64,000 nucleotides of DNA from Acidobacteriaceae bacterium (GCA_003134655.1 PLBY01000060.1:14580-78579), one strand, 5' to 3'; shown: positions 46,793 to 55,752, counted from the first letter of the stretch. Numbers and translations: made by a program. Notes: a model not told the origin generated them from the sequence alone.

Positions 46793-47084
46793 AACCGCTT
46801 TCCTCCCAGCAATCTGATTTCGGGGGACACCGCAGGGACGCCTTTACCGGAATTCTAGCACCGGCAGGGTATGCAGGGACCAGCAAGCACAATCTCCCAC
46901 CACTAGAACGTCTTAACACTACTCTCTTGCATCGCTTAGATGCTATGGCACGAAGCGGGAGGCCATCTATAACTCGATTGCAGTCAACCATTTCCCGCCG
47001 AGCGAAATCTTAACAGCGCAGGCTCAAGCAGGCGTAAACTGGGTCAAGCCTTTCCAACTCTATGAAAGTAAAGGCGGAAGCACG

Positions 47085-48092
47085 ATGAATCGGACGTCCC
47101 TCTGGCTGAACCTTGTTTTCTGGATCGCCGTGTCATTCCTAGGATTCTCGCCCCTGAGCGCCCACGCGCAAAGCTGCCAGACGTCCAGCGATCTCGAAGC
47201 CCCCCCTCGATCCGCCATTACAGCGGCCGGCCAGCATTTCTTCGACATGGCCGCCAAGGGCGATGTCGCGTCGTTGCGGCAGAGCGCTATCCCCAGCCTC
47301 GCTGCAGATTTTTCCGGGATCGAGACCACTGTCAAGGACCACCAGCAGGATCTCACGGGCGTGCAGGGAATCGTGAAAGCGGTCTTTCTGCTCGACGGCA
47401 CCACTCCCGTCGCCCACGCCGAATTTTACTGCGGAGTCTTTGGCAAGAACGGCCAGACTACCGGCAGCGCCGTCTTCTATTTCGACAATCTGCCGGCGGG
47501 CAAGTACGGTGTTGTCCTCCTGGACGCAACGTCTGCGAAAGGGAGGATGATGGTTTCGTTAATTCTCCAGCAGGCTGGAGCCGAGTGGAAGCTTGGCGGC
47601 TTGTACATGAAGGCGGCCCAAGTTGGCGGACATGACAGCGACTGGTTTCTGGCACGCGCCCGGGAATACAAGGCAAAGGGGCAGATGCACAATGCGTTTT
47701 TCTTCTTTACGCAGGCCCGCAGCCTCATGTCCCCATTGCCCTTCATGAGTACGTTGGCGACCGATAAGCTCTATGACGAATCGCAAGCCGCTCAGACCGC
47801 CGACGTCCCTACCAACGGTAAGTCCGCCGATCTTCCCGCTGGAACGACCACCTACAAACTCACTGCGCTTTATCCGGAAGTTGTGGGCAATGATCTGGAT
47901 CTGATCGTGAAGTATCAAGCCGCCGACATTTCCAACACGAACCAGGTGTACCAGAACAACGTTGCCGTCATCAAAGCGCTGGTTGCCAAGTATCCGGAAT
48001 TGCGGGATGCCTTCGCCGGCGTAGTAGCGCGCGCCGTCGATCCCAGCGGCCGCGACTACGGCACGCTGCTGGCTATGAAGGACGTGAAGTAA
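47085..48092 (+). CDS. Secreted hypothetical protein
   Basis: 335 residues with a signal peptide (LVFWIAVSFLGFSPLSAHAQS). The mature part starts with a helical segment (AITAAGQHFFDMAAKGDVASLRQ) like a DUF4878/NTF2-type fold, followed by an immunoglobulin-like stretch (VFYFDNLPAGKYGVVLLD) and a helical region (DWFLARAREYKAKGQMHNAFFFFTQARSLMSP). I cannot assign a named family. AAAGG and AAGGCGG purine stretches precede the ATG. It converges on ligD. Confidence 0.6.
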   Translation: MNRTSLWLNLVFWIAVSFLGFSPLSAHAQSCQTSSDLEAPPRSAITAAGQHFFDMAAKGDVASLRQSAIPSLAADFSGIETTVKDHQQDLTGVQGIVKAVFLLDGTTPVAHAEFYCGVFGKNGQTTGSAVFYFDNLPAGKYGVVLLDATSAKGRMMVSLILQQAGAEWKLGGLYMKAAQVGGHDSDWFLARAREYKAKGQMHNAFFFFTQARSLMSPLPFMSTLATDKLYDESQAAQTADVPTNGKSADLPAGTTTYKLTALYPEVVGNDLDLIVKYQAADISNTNQVYQNNVAVIKALVAKYPELRDAFAGVVARAVDPSGRDYGTLLAMKDVK

Positions 48093-48114
48093 GTAGCTAG
48101 ACCAGCGGCCCAAG

Positions 48115-49965
48115 CTAGACGCGAGCTTCTTCCAGAACGCATTCTTTCGGATCTTTGTCGTCTCGCAATCCCAGAAAGACCGGTGCGCGCAGCTTCGGTC
48201 CGCTCCCCGCGCTCGTGCCGTCGGTCCACTCTGCATACTCAATCTCAGCCACCAACTCCGGCTTCACCCAGCTTACTTTGCGCAGGGCCTCGACTTCTCC
48301 AAAGAATGGATTTTTCTTCGTCTCGATCTTCTTTAGTACCTTCGAAATCTCGTCCAGCGACTTCTGATCGAACCCACTGCCCACCTGCCCTACATGAATC
48401 AATCGGCCCTTCTTGTCGTAGAGTCCGAGCACCAGCGAGCCAAAATGTGTGCGGCTTCCTTCGGGTACCGTATATCCGCCGACCACGCACTCGATCCGCT
48501 TACGAATTTTGATTTTGAGCCACTCGCGGCTGCGGCGTTCTTCGTAGAAACTGGAGCGCTTCTTGGCAACGATACCCTCCAGTCCCGTCTTCTGTGCCAT
48601 CTCAAACAGCGCCTTGCCGCGCTCTTCATAATGGTCGGAGTACCGTAAGACATCTCCTGCCACCAGCAACGATGCCAGTTTCCGCTTGCGCTCTTCCAGT
48701 GGCACGCGCCGCCAGTCATAGCCATCGAGATACAGCAGGTCGAAGGCGTAATAGAGCACCGGCACATTGGAATCCCCCACCGCGCGTTTCCCACCGGGAC
48801 GAAATCCCGTCCGCTGCTGCATCAAACTGAAAGACGCCTTCCCCTCTTCATCCAGCGCAACCACTTCGCCATCCAGAATTGCAGTCTTTGCATGGATGAA
48901 CTTGGCCATGTCCTTCAACTCGGGATAGCGAGGCGTCAGATCATTCTGATTCCGCGACACCAGACGCGCCTTGCCGCCATCGATAAACGCGATCGCGCGG
49001 TATCCATCCCACTTGATCTCGAACAGCCACTCCGCCCCGTCAAACGGCTTCTCTACTGATTCCGCCAGCATGGGATGAATCTTCGTCGGCATCGGCCGCT
49101 TCACCGGCTGTGCTGAAGCTTGAACCACAGAGGACACAGAGGGCACAGAGGATTTTGTTTCTTTTGGTTCAGGTGGAGGAGCCGTCTTCTGAGTAGACAC
49201 GGTTTTCTTGGCGCGAGCGGTTCTTGCTTTACCAGTCTTCTCTGCGTCCTCGGTGGTTAGCTCTGCTTTCTTCTTCTTATCAAGCTTCGCGACAGCATCC
49301 GCCAGCCACGCCGCTTTGAGCCTCCCGCGGCCTGTCGGACGGCCCTTCCACTCCGCCGATCCCGCGTCGCCCGCAACCTGTTCCAGGGTCCGCCCGCTCA
49401 GCACAGAAGTGTCGATCGCCGCGATGTCGTATCCATCCACCACGTGATCGTCGTGCTTCTTGATCATCAACCACTCGTTCCCCTTGCTCCCCGGACGGCG
49501 CCCCCGCATCTTGACCAGCGCGAAGTCCCCCTTCAGCCGCTTCCCGTTCAAACGAAACTTCAGATCTCCCTTGGCGAGCATGGCCGCCGCTTCCGCTTCT
49601 GTGCCGGGCGGATACTTCCCATTCACCGCAACCGGCGAAAGCGGTTGCCACGTGCCCACATCCCACACGATCACGGTTCCGGCGCCGTAATTGTTCTCCG
49701 GAATGTTGCCCTCGAAATCGAAATACGAAACGGGATGATCCTCCACGTGCATCGCCAGCCGCTTGTCCGCCGGATCGAGCGAGGGACCCTTCGGCACCGC
49801 CCACGATTTCAGCACGCCCTCCATCTCCAGCCGGAAGTCGTAATGCAGCCGCGTGGCATCGTGCATCTGCACGACAAACCGGTTCCCCGCCTTCGTCTCC
49901 ACTTTCGGCGGAGGCTCGGGTGTCTCCTCAAACCGCCGTTTCCGTTTATATTCTTCCAGCGCCAT
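48115..49965 (-). CDS. ligD: ATP-dependent DNA ligase D without polymerase domain (PE-ligase)
   Basis: 616 residues. The N-terminal 3'-phosphoesterase domain (about 28-180) has VVQMHDATRLHYDFRLEM and AMHVEDHPVSYFDFEG with its metal-binding His/Asp residues. A low-complexity linker (about 225-290) follows. The ligase domain has the adenylation motif EIKWDGYR (Lys318), LDGEVVALDEEG, GLEGIVAKK and the OB-fold ending in KLRAPVFLGLRDDK. The polymerase (PolDom) of full LigD is absent. LigD repairs double-strand breaks with Ku; no ku gene is in this window. Two inverted copies of a short repeat lie in the linker-coding region. It is not an obvious operon member. Confidence 0.9.
   Translation of the reverse strand: MALEEYKRKRRFEETPEPPPKVETKAGNRFVVQMHDATRLHYDFRLEMEGVLKSWAVPKGPSLDPADKRLAMHVEDHPVSYFDFEGNIPENNYGAGTVIVWDVGTWQPLSPVAVNGKYPPGTEAEAAAMLAKGDLKFRLNGKRLKGDFALVKMRGRRPGSKGNEWLMIKKHDDHVVDGYDIAAIDTSVLSGRTLEQVAGDAGSAEWKGRPTGRGRLKAAWLADAVAKLDKKKKAELTTEDAEKTGKARTARAKKTVSTQKTAPPPEPKETKSSVPSVSSVVQASAQPVKRPMPTKIHPMLAESVEKPFDGAEWLFEIKWDGYRAIAFIDGGKARLVSRNQNDLTPRYPELKDMAKFIHAKTAILDGEVVALDEEGKASFSLMQQRTGFRPGGKRAVGDSNVPVLYYAFDLLYLDGYDWRRVPLEERKRKLASLLVAGDVLRYSDHYEERGKALFEMAQKTGLEGIVAKKRSSFYEERRSREWLKIKIRKRIECVVGGYTVPEGSRTHFGSLVLGLYDKKGRLIHVGQVGSGFDQKSLDEISKVLKKIETKKNPFFGEVEALRKVSWVKPELVAEIEYAEWTDGTSAGSGPKLRAPVFLGLRDDKDPKECVLEEARV
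49123..49258. repeat. Inverted pair of AACCACAGAGGACACAGAG-type repeats inside ligD
   Basis: Positions 49123-49152 read AACCACAGAGGACACAGAG followed by GGCACAGAGGA. Positions 49240-49258 are its reverse complement with 2 mismatches in 19. The two copies are about 90 bp apart and are translated as parts of the linker between the phosphoesterase and ligase domains. Such repeats are usually intergenic in environmental bacteria (recollection), so their use as coding sequence is notable. Confidence 0.6.
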
Positions 49966-50128
49966 AGAGAACGCTATTTAACCACAGCAGCGAGTCCGCA
50001 AGTCGGACGGGGGTCTATGTCGGGACGGAGTTTGTGTGGGGACGGGCGCCTTCGCCCGTCCGCCGAGCGAAGCTCGGCTGGTGTTCGCGGTCGCGACACC
50101 TTTGGATTCGCTTTAGAATGCTTGAACC

Positions 50129-50563
50129 ATGCAACGCGAGTTCCCCGAAATCCCACTAGTCGGAGTCGGTGCCATCATCATCGAAGACTCCCGCGTCCTC
50201 CTCGTCAAGCGCGCTCACCCGCCGCTGCAAGCGCAGTGGTCCATCCCAGGAGGCGTCCTCGAAGTCGGCGAACTCGTCCGCGAAGCCGCCATCCGCGAGG
50301 CCCGCGAAGAAACCGGACTCATCGTTGAGCCCGGAGACCTACTCGGTGTCTACGACCGGATCCTGCGCAACGCCGAAAAACGCGTGCAGTATCACTACGT
50401 ATTGATTGATTTCCTCTGCCGCAAGGTTGGCGGCGAACTCGCAGCCGCCAGCGACGCTGCAGAAGTCCGCTGGTTCACTCGCGATGAACTGCCGCAACTC
50501 CACCTCGCCGAAGACACGCAGGACGTAATCCGCAAAGGATTCGCCGCGTTAGGCATTCGATAG
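50129..50563 (+). CDS. Nudix hydrolase
   Basis: 144 residues. The complete Nudix box is present (GGVLEVGELVREAAIREA followed by REETGLI; GX5EX7REUXEEXGU), preceded by LVGVGAIIIEDSRVLLVKRA and followed by RVQYHYVLIDFLCR. The LLVKRAHPP...WSIPGG form and the C-terminal WFTRDELPQLHL suggest an ADP-ribose or NADH-type pyrophosphatase, or a MutT-like sanitising enzyme; the exact substrate cannot be read from the sequence. It is divergent from ligD across a 163-bp gap. Confidence 0.9.
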   Translation: MQREFPEIPLVGVGAIIIEDSRVLLVKRAHPPLQAQWSIPGGVLEVGELVREAAIREAREETGLIVEPGDLLGVYDRILRNAEKRVQYHYVLIDFLCRKVGGELAAASDAAEVRWFTRDELPQLHLAEDTQDVIRKGFAALGIR

Positions 50564-50581
50564 AAAATACCCTGCCGCGCA

Positions 50582-51112
50582 TCACGGCTTGGGGCGCGAA
50601 ACGCTCAGGGGATAATAAGCCACCAGATACTTGGCCTGGTCGGCGTCGACCGGATCCAAATCGAATATCTCCTGGTTGGGTGCTCCGAAAGATCGCATGC
50701 GGAAGTAATAAACCTTCCCCGCCTCTGCTGTGAAATGTCTGAGAGCCACCAGCACCCCCGCGTACTTTGCAGACGGTTTCGGCAAAAGTCGCGATTGCGG
50801 ACTGGCGCACACATGGTGCTCACCCGGTTCCACCGACACCGAGAAATAGGAATTGTGTTGATTGGCGCCCACCCAAGCTCCGTCCAGCCCAATCCGGGTT
50901 GTCATGCAACTGCCGATACAGTTCACCACGCCGATGTCCTGAATGAAATACACCAGCGCCTTCCCCGACTCAGGTTGCGCGAGCGTGTGCTGGGAGTCGT
51001 CCAGCTTCGCTTCGAACTTGACATCCTTCGGACCACAGGCTGCTGCCACAGGTGCTTCCTGCTGAGCGAATGCGGATAACGTTAAGAGCATCAAAATGAA
51101 AACGGCTTTCAT
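50582..51112 (-). CDS. Exported DUF2846-like protein
   Basis: 176 residues from the ATG at 51112, which is preceded by GGAGG. An extension to 51163 lacks a signal peptide start. Signal peptide MKAVFILMLLTLSAFAQQ. The body follows the DUF2846 pattern of small beta-rich lipoprotein-like domains: KALVYFIQDIG, IGLDGAWVGANQHNSYFSVSVEPGEHHVCA, ALRHFTAEAGKVYYFRMR and AKYLVAYYPLS. There is no lipobox cysteine right after the signal. Function unknown. It converges on the Nudix gene. Confidence 0.7.
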   Translation of the reverse strand: MKAVFILMLLTLSAFAQQEAPVAAACGPKDVKFEAKLDDSQHTLAQPESGKALVYFIQDIGVVNCIGSCMTTRIGLDGAWVGANQHNSYFSVSVEPGEHHVCASPQSRLLPKPSAKYAGVLVALRHFTAEAGKVYYFRMRSFGAPNQEIFDLDPVDADQAKYLVAYYPLSVSRPKP

Positions 51113-51202
51113 GACTTCCTCCAGAGTTCTCTCCCCGGATTTTACGCCCAACTCGAAGCGCATTTGGCAGCCATTTAGGGATTTGGATGGACCGTTCTAG
51201 AT

Positions 51203-51913
51203 TTAGGGATCGGTCTCTGCGGCGTCGACTCCGTCATCTTCCCATTCCGCATCACAGGAATGACATCTCCACGCCCGGCGGTGAAACGGAATTGGCACGC
51301 TGAGATAAGCGCTGACGAATGCGGCGGGCAATACTTCTTGAAAGTTCACATCCAGCGACTCGCACCTTGGGCAATGTGGCTGCTGATATTCACCGACACC
51401 CGCCACATCGAATCCATCTGGAATAGGTTGATCCAGAATCTCGTTAGCAGCCTCGATATCCTTCGGATCCACCTGCAGCTTGATGCCTCCGACCAGATTT
51501 GACCAGAACCAATCCAGACGCACCATGTTGTCATCCACGAGACAGGACTCGATCCCAGCCGATTCGAGACATCCTTTCGCCAGCAACGCCTCGGGCATGT
51601 CTCTGAACTTGCGAAGCGTCACCAGTTCCCGCAGAGAGAGGTCAGCGTCGAGCCATGCCGGCAATTCCGCCGACGGGGTCTTGACCCGAGGCGTCGGGGG
51701 CGGAGGTTTGACCGGAATGGGAGGCGGGACGAGTGCGCGTTCGAGTGGCGCAGTACTGAGGCCCCTGCGACTGAGTTCGGCTCGCAGCACTTCCCGCGCA
51801 GTATCGGTGAGTTCAGCCGCTTGGCCGGCGACCTTTTCCAGCTCTCCGTCCATCTGCAGAGAGTAGAACTCCACCAACCGCAGCCGTTCCTGCTCAGGAT
51901 CAATCGTCGCCAT
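51203..51913 (-). CDS. DUF2007-like protein with C-terminal zinc ribbon
   Basis: 236 residues. A helical N-terminus (PEQERLRLVEFYSLQMDGELEKVAGQ) is followed by a Pro-rich linker and by a DUF2007-like signal-transducing alpha/beta domain (about 100-175: LVTLRKFRDMPEALLAKGCL, IESCLVDDNMVR, IKLQVDPKDIEAANEIL). The C-terminus carries CPRCES...CHSCDAEW, two CxxC knuckles of a zinc ribbon. It is cytosolic, with no membrane span. Function unknown. It is upstream of, and in line with, the DUF2846-like gene. Confidence 0.7.
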   Translation of the reverse strand: MATIDPEQERLRLVEFYSLQMDGELEKVAGQAAELTDTAREVLRAELSRRGLSTAPLERALVPPPIPVKPPPPTPRVKTPSAELPAWLDADLSLRELVTLRKFRDMPEALLAKGCLESAGIESCLVDDNMVRLDWFWSNLVGGIKLQVDPKDIEAANEILDQPIPDGFDVAGVGEYQQPHCPRCESLDVNFQEVLPAAFVSAYLSVPIPFHRRAWRCHSCDAEWEDDGVDAAETDP

Positions 51914-51997
51914 GGCAGGGAATCATACTCCACTTGATGGCTCGGGAATCCCGCTGCTGCCCACGATTCCAGCGAATAGAGCGGCCCACACTCCCTC

Positions 51998-52603
51998 GTG
52001 ATGCTGATCACAGACTTCGCCGCCCCTGCATGTAACAAACGGAAAGTGGAAGCCAGCCTCAAATTGAATCGGCGTGCCTTCCTGCAGGCTGCGCTTGTCG
52101 CGGCAGCAGGAGCGGGCGTGGCTTGCAGTGCGAACGGAACTCCGTGGCGATTCCTAACCTTCGATGAAGCCCGGACTCTCGCCGCGATCAGCGACCAGAT
52201 CATTCCACCCGACCAGGATCCAGGCGCCGCATGGGCTGGTGTCGTCAATTACATCGACCGTCAACTCTGCGGCCCATTCCAGAATCTGCAGCAAACTTAC
52301 CGACAAGGAATCGTCGCGATCGACGGAAGTAGTCGCTTGATCTACGGCAAGGTGTTCGTTGATCTGGGTGCTCAACAACAGATCGACGTGCTCCATCGCC
52401 TGGAAAGCGGCCAAGTCCCAAGTGCGATCTGGAAGCAGGCTTCCTCATCGGAGTTTTTCGGTCTCGTAGTCGATCACATCATGCAGGGCTACTATGGCGA
52501 TCCCCGGCACGGAGGCAATCGCGATGGAGCGAGTTGGAAGATGCTGGGCCTTCCATATCCTCCGATTCGCGGACGTTTGCGCTATGACCTCACCAAGCTG
52601 TAG
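51998..52603 (+). CDS. Gluconate 2-dehydrogenase subunit 3-like Tat protein
   Basis: 201 residues, or about 185 if translation starts at the GTG at 52046, which gives a more normal n-region. A twin-arginine signal, KLNRRAFLQAALVAAAGAGVAC, indicates Tat export, perhaps as a lipoprotein. The mature part has the subunit 3 pattern: LTFDEARTLAAISDQIIPPDQDPGAAWAGVVNYID and SEFFGLVVDHIMQGYYGDPRHGGN. These small subunits guide the folding or export of the partnering FAD dehydrogenase. It lies 18 bp upstream of the GMC gene, in one operon. Confidence 0.85.
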   Translation: MMLITDFAAPACNKRKVEASLKLNRRAFLQAALVAAAGAGVACSANGTPWRFLTFDEARTLAAISDQIIPPDQDPGAAWAGVVNYIDRQLCGPFQNLQQTYRQGIVAIDGSSRLIYGKVFVDLGAQQQIDVLHRLESGQVPSAIWKQASSSEFFGLVVDHIMQGYYGDPRHGGNRDGASWKMLGLPYPPIRGRLRYDLTKL

Positions 52604-52621
52604 CGCGATGTAATCAACAGA

Positions 52622-54283
52622 ATGTCTCTCAATCATGTAAACGCGATTGTGGTTGGTGGCGGCGCGGGAGGCGGCATCGTCGCCAAAGAGCTTGCCGAGG
52701 CCGGCCTCAGCGTGGTCCTGTTGGAACGCGGCAAATGGTACAGCTCCTACGATGATCGCAAAGACGACCTGCGCAACCAGCGCACCTGCGTCCTGGGAAA
52801 CTCCTTTGGCCCCGACGAGCAACGCAACCCGCGCGTTTCCGTCGACGCCAAAGGCACGGGACACATCGTCCGCTCGAACCAAGGCGCCTACAGCAACAAT
52901 GCCGCCTGTGTCGGCGGTGGCACGCTCAGCTACGGGGCGATGGCATGGCGCTTTCTGGAAAAAGATTTCCGCCTGCGTTCGACCTATGGAGCGGTTGCCG
53001 GCAGCACCCTCGAGGACTGGCCCATCAGCTACGCGGACCTCGAGCCCTGCTACGAAAAAGCGGAGTGGGAAATTGGAGTCTCGGGCGACGACTCGAACAA
53101 CATCTTTCGCGCCCCGCGCCGCCGTCTCCTGCCCATGCCTCCGCTGCCGCCCAACCGCGAACATCAGATTCTTAAGCCTGCCGCCGAGCGCCTTGGCCTG
53201 CACCCGTTCGACCTTCCCACGCTGCGAAACTCCGTTCCCTACAACGGACGCGGCGCCTGTATGCGCTGTCGCTGGTGCGTGGGTTTCGCCTGCGAGGTCG
53301 ACGCCAAGTGCGGCACTCAGAATACGGTCATTCCGAAGGCGCTCAAGACCGGTAACTGCGAACTGCGCTCCGAATGCATCGCGAAAGAAGTCCTCACCGA
53401 CGACCGTGGCCGCGCCACCGGGGTCGCTTACTTTGATTCCAACGGACGGCTGCAGGAACAGACCGCAGATCTCGTGGTTGTCTCCTGCTCGGCCACAGAG
53501 TCAGCGCGTCTGCTGTTGAACTCCAAGAGCCGTCTGTTCCCCAACGGCCTGGGCAATCGCTACGACTGGGTGGGAAGAAACTTGCAGGGACACGCATACA
53601 CCGGAGCCGCGGGCCTGTTCGAACAGGAAACGTACGACGACCTTGGCCCCGGCGCTTCGATCGCGCTCTGCGACTACAACCACGGTAATCCAGGATTCAT
53701 TGGCGGCGGTCTTCTCGCAAATGAGTTCATTCGTCTGCCCTATCAGTTCGCTGGACTACGCGCCCCCGGGGTCCCGCGCTGGGGCCCTGCACATAAGGAC
53801 TTCATGCGCCTTTATTACCGGCGCAGCATTTTTGTCATGGGTCCAGTGCAGGAGATGCCGGTCTTCGAAGCCCGAGTGCAAGTCGATCCGACGGTGAAAG
53901 ATGCCTGGGGCATTCCTGTGGTCCGACTCTCCGGCCACCGCCACGACAACGATCTGCTCGGAACGAAGTTCCTATCCTCGAAAGCCGAGGCGTGGTTGAA
54001 GGAAGCCGGCGCTACCACGACCATCCCCTTCAACTGGATTTCCCGAGACGGCCCGAGCGGAGGCCAGCACCAGGCCGGGACTTGCCGCATGGGCAACGAC
54101 CCTCAGACTTCCGTCGTCGACAAACACTGCCGCATCCATGACGTTGACAACCTCTACGTCATCGACGGCAGCGTCCACGTCACAAATGGCGGGTTCAATC
54201 CCGTCCTCACCATCATGGCGATCGCGTATTACGCCTCCGACAATCTGGTGAGATCGTGGAAGGGCACTCATGGCCGCTCTTAG
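52622..54283 (+). CDS. GMC-family FAD-dependent oxidoreductase
   Basis: 553 residues. FAD-binding GxGxxG: AIVVGGGAGGGIVAKELA, then LSVVLLERG; the C-terminal GMC motif is YVIDGSVHVTNGGFNPVLTI, with His and Asn for catalysis. A Cys-rich loop (ACMRCRWCVGFACEVDAKC, about 214-232) lies in the substrate half. The layout matches the large subunit of periplasmic gluconate or sorbitol-type dehydrogenases, which pass electrons to a cytochrome. There is no own signal peptide, so it would be exported with the Tat subunit 3 protein by hitchhiking (known for this family). The multiheme cytochrome gene follows 24 bp later. Confidence 0.9.
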   Translation: MSLNHVNAIVVGGGAGGGIVAKELAEAGLSVVLLERGKWYSSYDDRKDDLRNQRTCVLGNSFGPDEQRNPRVSVDAKGTGHIVRSNQGAYSNNAACVGGGTLSYGAMAWRFLEKDFRLRSTYGAVAGSTLEDWPISYADLEPCYEKAEWEIGVSGDDSNNIFRAPRRRLLPMPPLPPNREHQILKPAAERLGLHPFDLPTLRNSVPYNGRGACMRCRWCVGFACEVDAKCGTQNTVIPKALKTGNCELRSECIAKEVLTDDRGRATGVAYFDSNGRLQEQTADLVVVSCSATESARLLLNSKSRLFPNGLGNRYDWVGRNLQGHAYTGAAGLFEQETYDDLGPGASIALCDYNHGNPGFIGGGLLANEFIRLPYQFAGLRAPGVPRWGPAHKDFMRLYYRRSIFVMGPVQEMPVFEARVQVDPTVKDAWGIPVVRLSGHRHDNDLLGTKFLSSKAEAWLKEAGATTTIPFNWISRDGPSGGQHQAGTCRMGNDPQTSVVDKHCRIHDVDNLYVIDGSVHVTNGGFNPVLTIMAIAYYASDNLVRSWKGTHGRS

Positions 54284-54307
54284 CGCTTGCCACAAGGAAT
54301 GTGCGCT

Positions 54308-55381
54308 ATGACGGTCCGCAGATTCCTTCGCCTTCGCGTCGTTGCGCCCCTGATGATCGCCTTGTTCGTGATCCTGTTCCTGCCCGGCGCCAGCCTCTAC
54401 TACAGTTACTCCGGCGGACGATCCTGCGCCCGATGCCACGAAATCTGGCAGCCTTACCGCGACTGGCACGAATCGGCTCATCGCAACATCCCGTGCTCCG
54501 AGTGTCACGGCGATGTCCTCACCCTCGACGCCGGCTTTCATTTGAAAAATATCCGTCAATTAGCCGCGCATCTGCGTGGCCAAGTCCCCGAACAAGTTCG
54601 CCTGAAAACCGAGGACGTACTCAAAATCAGTGCGCGTTGCGCCAAGTGTCACCGTCAGGAATCCGCAGATTGGTCAGCCGGCCCGCACGGCGCCACCTAT
54701 TCGCGCATCTTCCTCGACAAAGATCACAACCGGCGCCGCCTCTTGATGGACGACTGCCTGCGTTGTCACGCAATGCACTTCGAAGGCAGCGTCCGCGACT
54801 TGGTCACTCCTGTGGATACGAAAGGTCCGTGGAGACTCCTGGATCCGAAACTCGCGGAGCAACCCGCGATCCCGTGCCTGGCGTGCCATCAGATGCATCG
54901 TCACGGTGCACCCCTCGCGCGCCCCGCGGTCAAGGCGGATGACGCGGGCCCTCGCGAGGAAGTCTCGAGGCCGTCGCTGGCATTATTTGATCGTCGCGAG
55001 CAGGACTATATATCGCTCGGCCGCTTACCGCTCCCACAGGTGTACGAACGCGCCCGCCGGGTCAAGATCAGCCCTGACCAGCGTCAGGCTCTCTGCTACC
55101 AGTGCCACGCCCCGGAGGCCAGCAGCCAAATCGGCTCCGGCGACGACCGCACGCCCACCGGAGTCCACGAAGGCCTCAGTTGTTTCGCCTGCCACGAAAA
55201 ACACGGCCAGAAGACGCGAGCATCGTGCACAACCTGCCATCCGCAACTGTCGAACTGCGGCCTCAACGTCGAAACCATGGATACGACTTTCAAGTCCACG
55301 AAGAGTCCCCACAATGTCCACACGGTGAAGTGCGTTGACTGCCACACAAAGGGTGTTCCCAAGAAGAAACCGCGGGCGTAG
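54308..55381 (+). CDS. Nine-heme membrane-anchored c-type cytochrome
   Basis: About 357 residues from the ATG at 54308, with AAGGA nine nt upstream. One N-terminal membrane anchor (VVAPLMIALFVILFLPGASLYY) is followed by nine CxxCH heme sites: CARCH, CSECH, CAKCH, CLRCH, CLACH, CYQCH, CFACH, CTTCH and CVDCH. The pattern is that of NapC/NirT or doxA-like decaheme-type electron carriers. It should accept electrons from the adjacent GMC dehydrogenase in the periplasm and pass them to the quinone pool or to extracellular acceptors (inference). It is the last gene of the operon 51998-55381. Confidence 0.88.
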   Translation: MTVRRFLRLRVVAPLMIALFVILFLPGASLYYSYSGGRSCARCHEIWQPYRDWHESAHRNIPCSECHGDVLTLDAGFHLKNIRQLAAHLRGQVPEQVRLKTEDVLKISARCAKCHRQESADWSAGPHGATYSRIFLDKDHNRRRLLMDDCLRCHAMHFEGSVRDLVTPVDTKGPWRLLDPKLAEQPAIPCLACHQMHRHGAPLARPAVKADDAGPREEVSRPSLALFDRREQDYISLGRLPLPQVYERARRVKISPDQRQALCYQCHAPEASSQIGSGDDRTPTGVHEGLSCFACHEKHGQKTRASCTTCHPQLSNCGLNVETMDTTFKSTKSPHNVHTVKCVDCHTKGVPKKKPRA

Positions 55382-55406
55382 CAACTGCATTCGCGACGGG
55401 AGCCGC

Positions 55407-55459
55407 GAAAAATAGAACAGCCCGCAAGCACTTGTCTATTCAAACAAGGCTTGCGGGCT
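55407..55459 (-). terminator. Strong intrinsic terminator of a minus-strand transcript
   Basis: An 11-bp perfect stem, AGCCCGCAAGC/GCTTGCGGGCT (55419-55429 and 55449-55459), is extended inward by CTTGT/ACAAG. On the minus strand it is followed by GTTCTATTTTTC. It has no T tract on the plus strand, so it ends a minus-strand RNA coming from the 55.7 kb promoter rather than the cytochrome operon. Confidence 0.8.
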
Positions 55460-55750
55460 GCCCGGTGGACTGTTTGGGATTGACCAAGAGGTGGTCACTC
55501 TAACGTGGCCTCTACGGCAACTCCGGGTTCGTCGAATCGACGATTCCTGACCGACCTGCGCCAGGCGGAATTGAATCCTTACCTCACCGGTAGTGTGCGG
55601 GCTGTAGCTCCGGGCGCGCGTTTCTTGTCTGCGCCTGAAGCCCCGCTTAGAGCAACCGCTCTAAGTCTCAGCCACCTCACCTGGTCTTTGATAACCCCAA
55701 CTACTGCCTTCAGAACTTGTCATCCGACCACCTCCTTTCCGGTGTAATTC
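55413..55750 (-). ncRNA. Unassigned small RNA or leader transcript of about 340 nt
   Basis: The minus strand here has a promoter (TTGACG at 55777-55782; TATTGT or TACTAT near 55753-55761), a 20-codon frame with a perfect Shine-Dalgarno (55661-55723), several hairpins (for example CTTAGAGC-AACC-GCTCTAAG at 55646-55665 and TCGTCGA/TCGACGA at about 55530-55544) and the terminator at 55407-55459. No larger gene fits. It is not recognisable as tmRNA, RNase P, SRP or 6S RNA. It may be a regulatory RNA or a leader-peptide gene. The boundaries are estimates. Confidence 0.4.
55661..55723 (-). CDS. 20-residue leader-like peptide with perfect ribosome-binding site
   Basis: AAAGGAGGT (55730-55738) is seven nt before an ATG that opens MTSSEGSSWGYQRPGEVAET and stops at TAG. 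The stop codon lies in the stem of an 8-bp hairpin (55646-55665). After the TAG the same frame stays open for about 70 codons. The combination of strong initiation and a structured stop suggests a leader peptide or translated small RNA. I do not recognise the peptide. It is part of the minus-strand transcript ending at 55407. Confidence 0.4.
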   Translation of the reverse strand: MTSSEGSSWGYQRPGEVAET

Positions 55751-55752
55751 GG

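Noticed and set aside
55505-55747. An 80-codon plus-strand gene after the cytochrome operon
   Set aside because: Low-complexity composition, no ribosome-binding site, and it overlaps a well-marked minus-strand transcript.
55413-55750. tmRNA, 6S RNA, SRP RNA or RNase P RNA
   Set aside because: The expected conserved parts (tRNA-like ends, long central bulged hairpin, SRP GGAAG apical loop, RNase P P4 core) are not seen.
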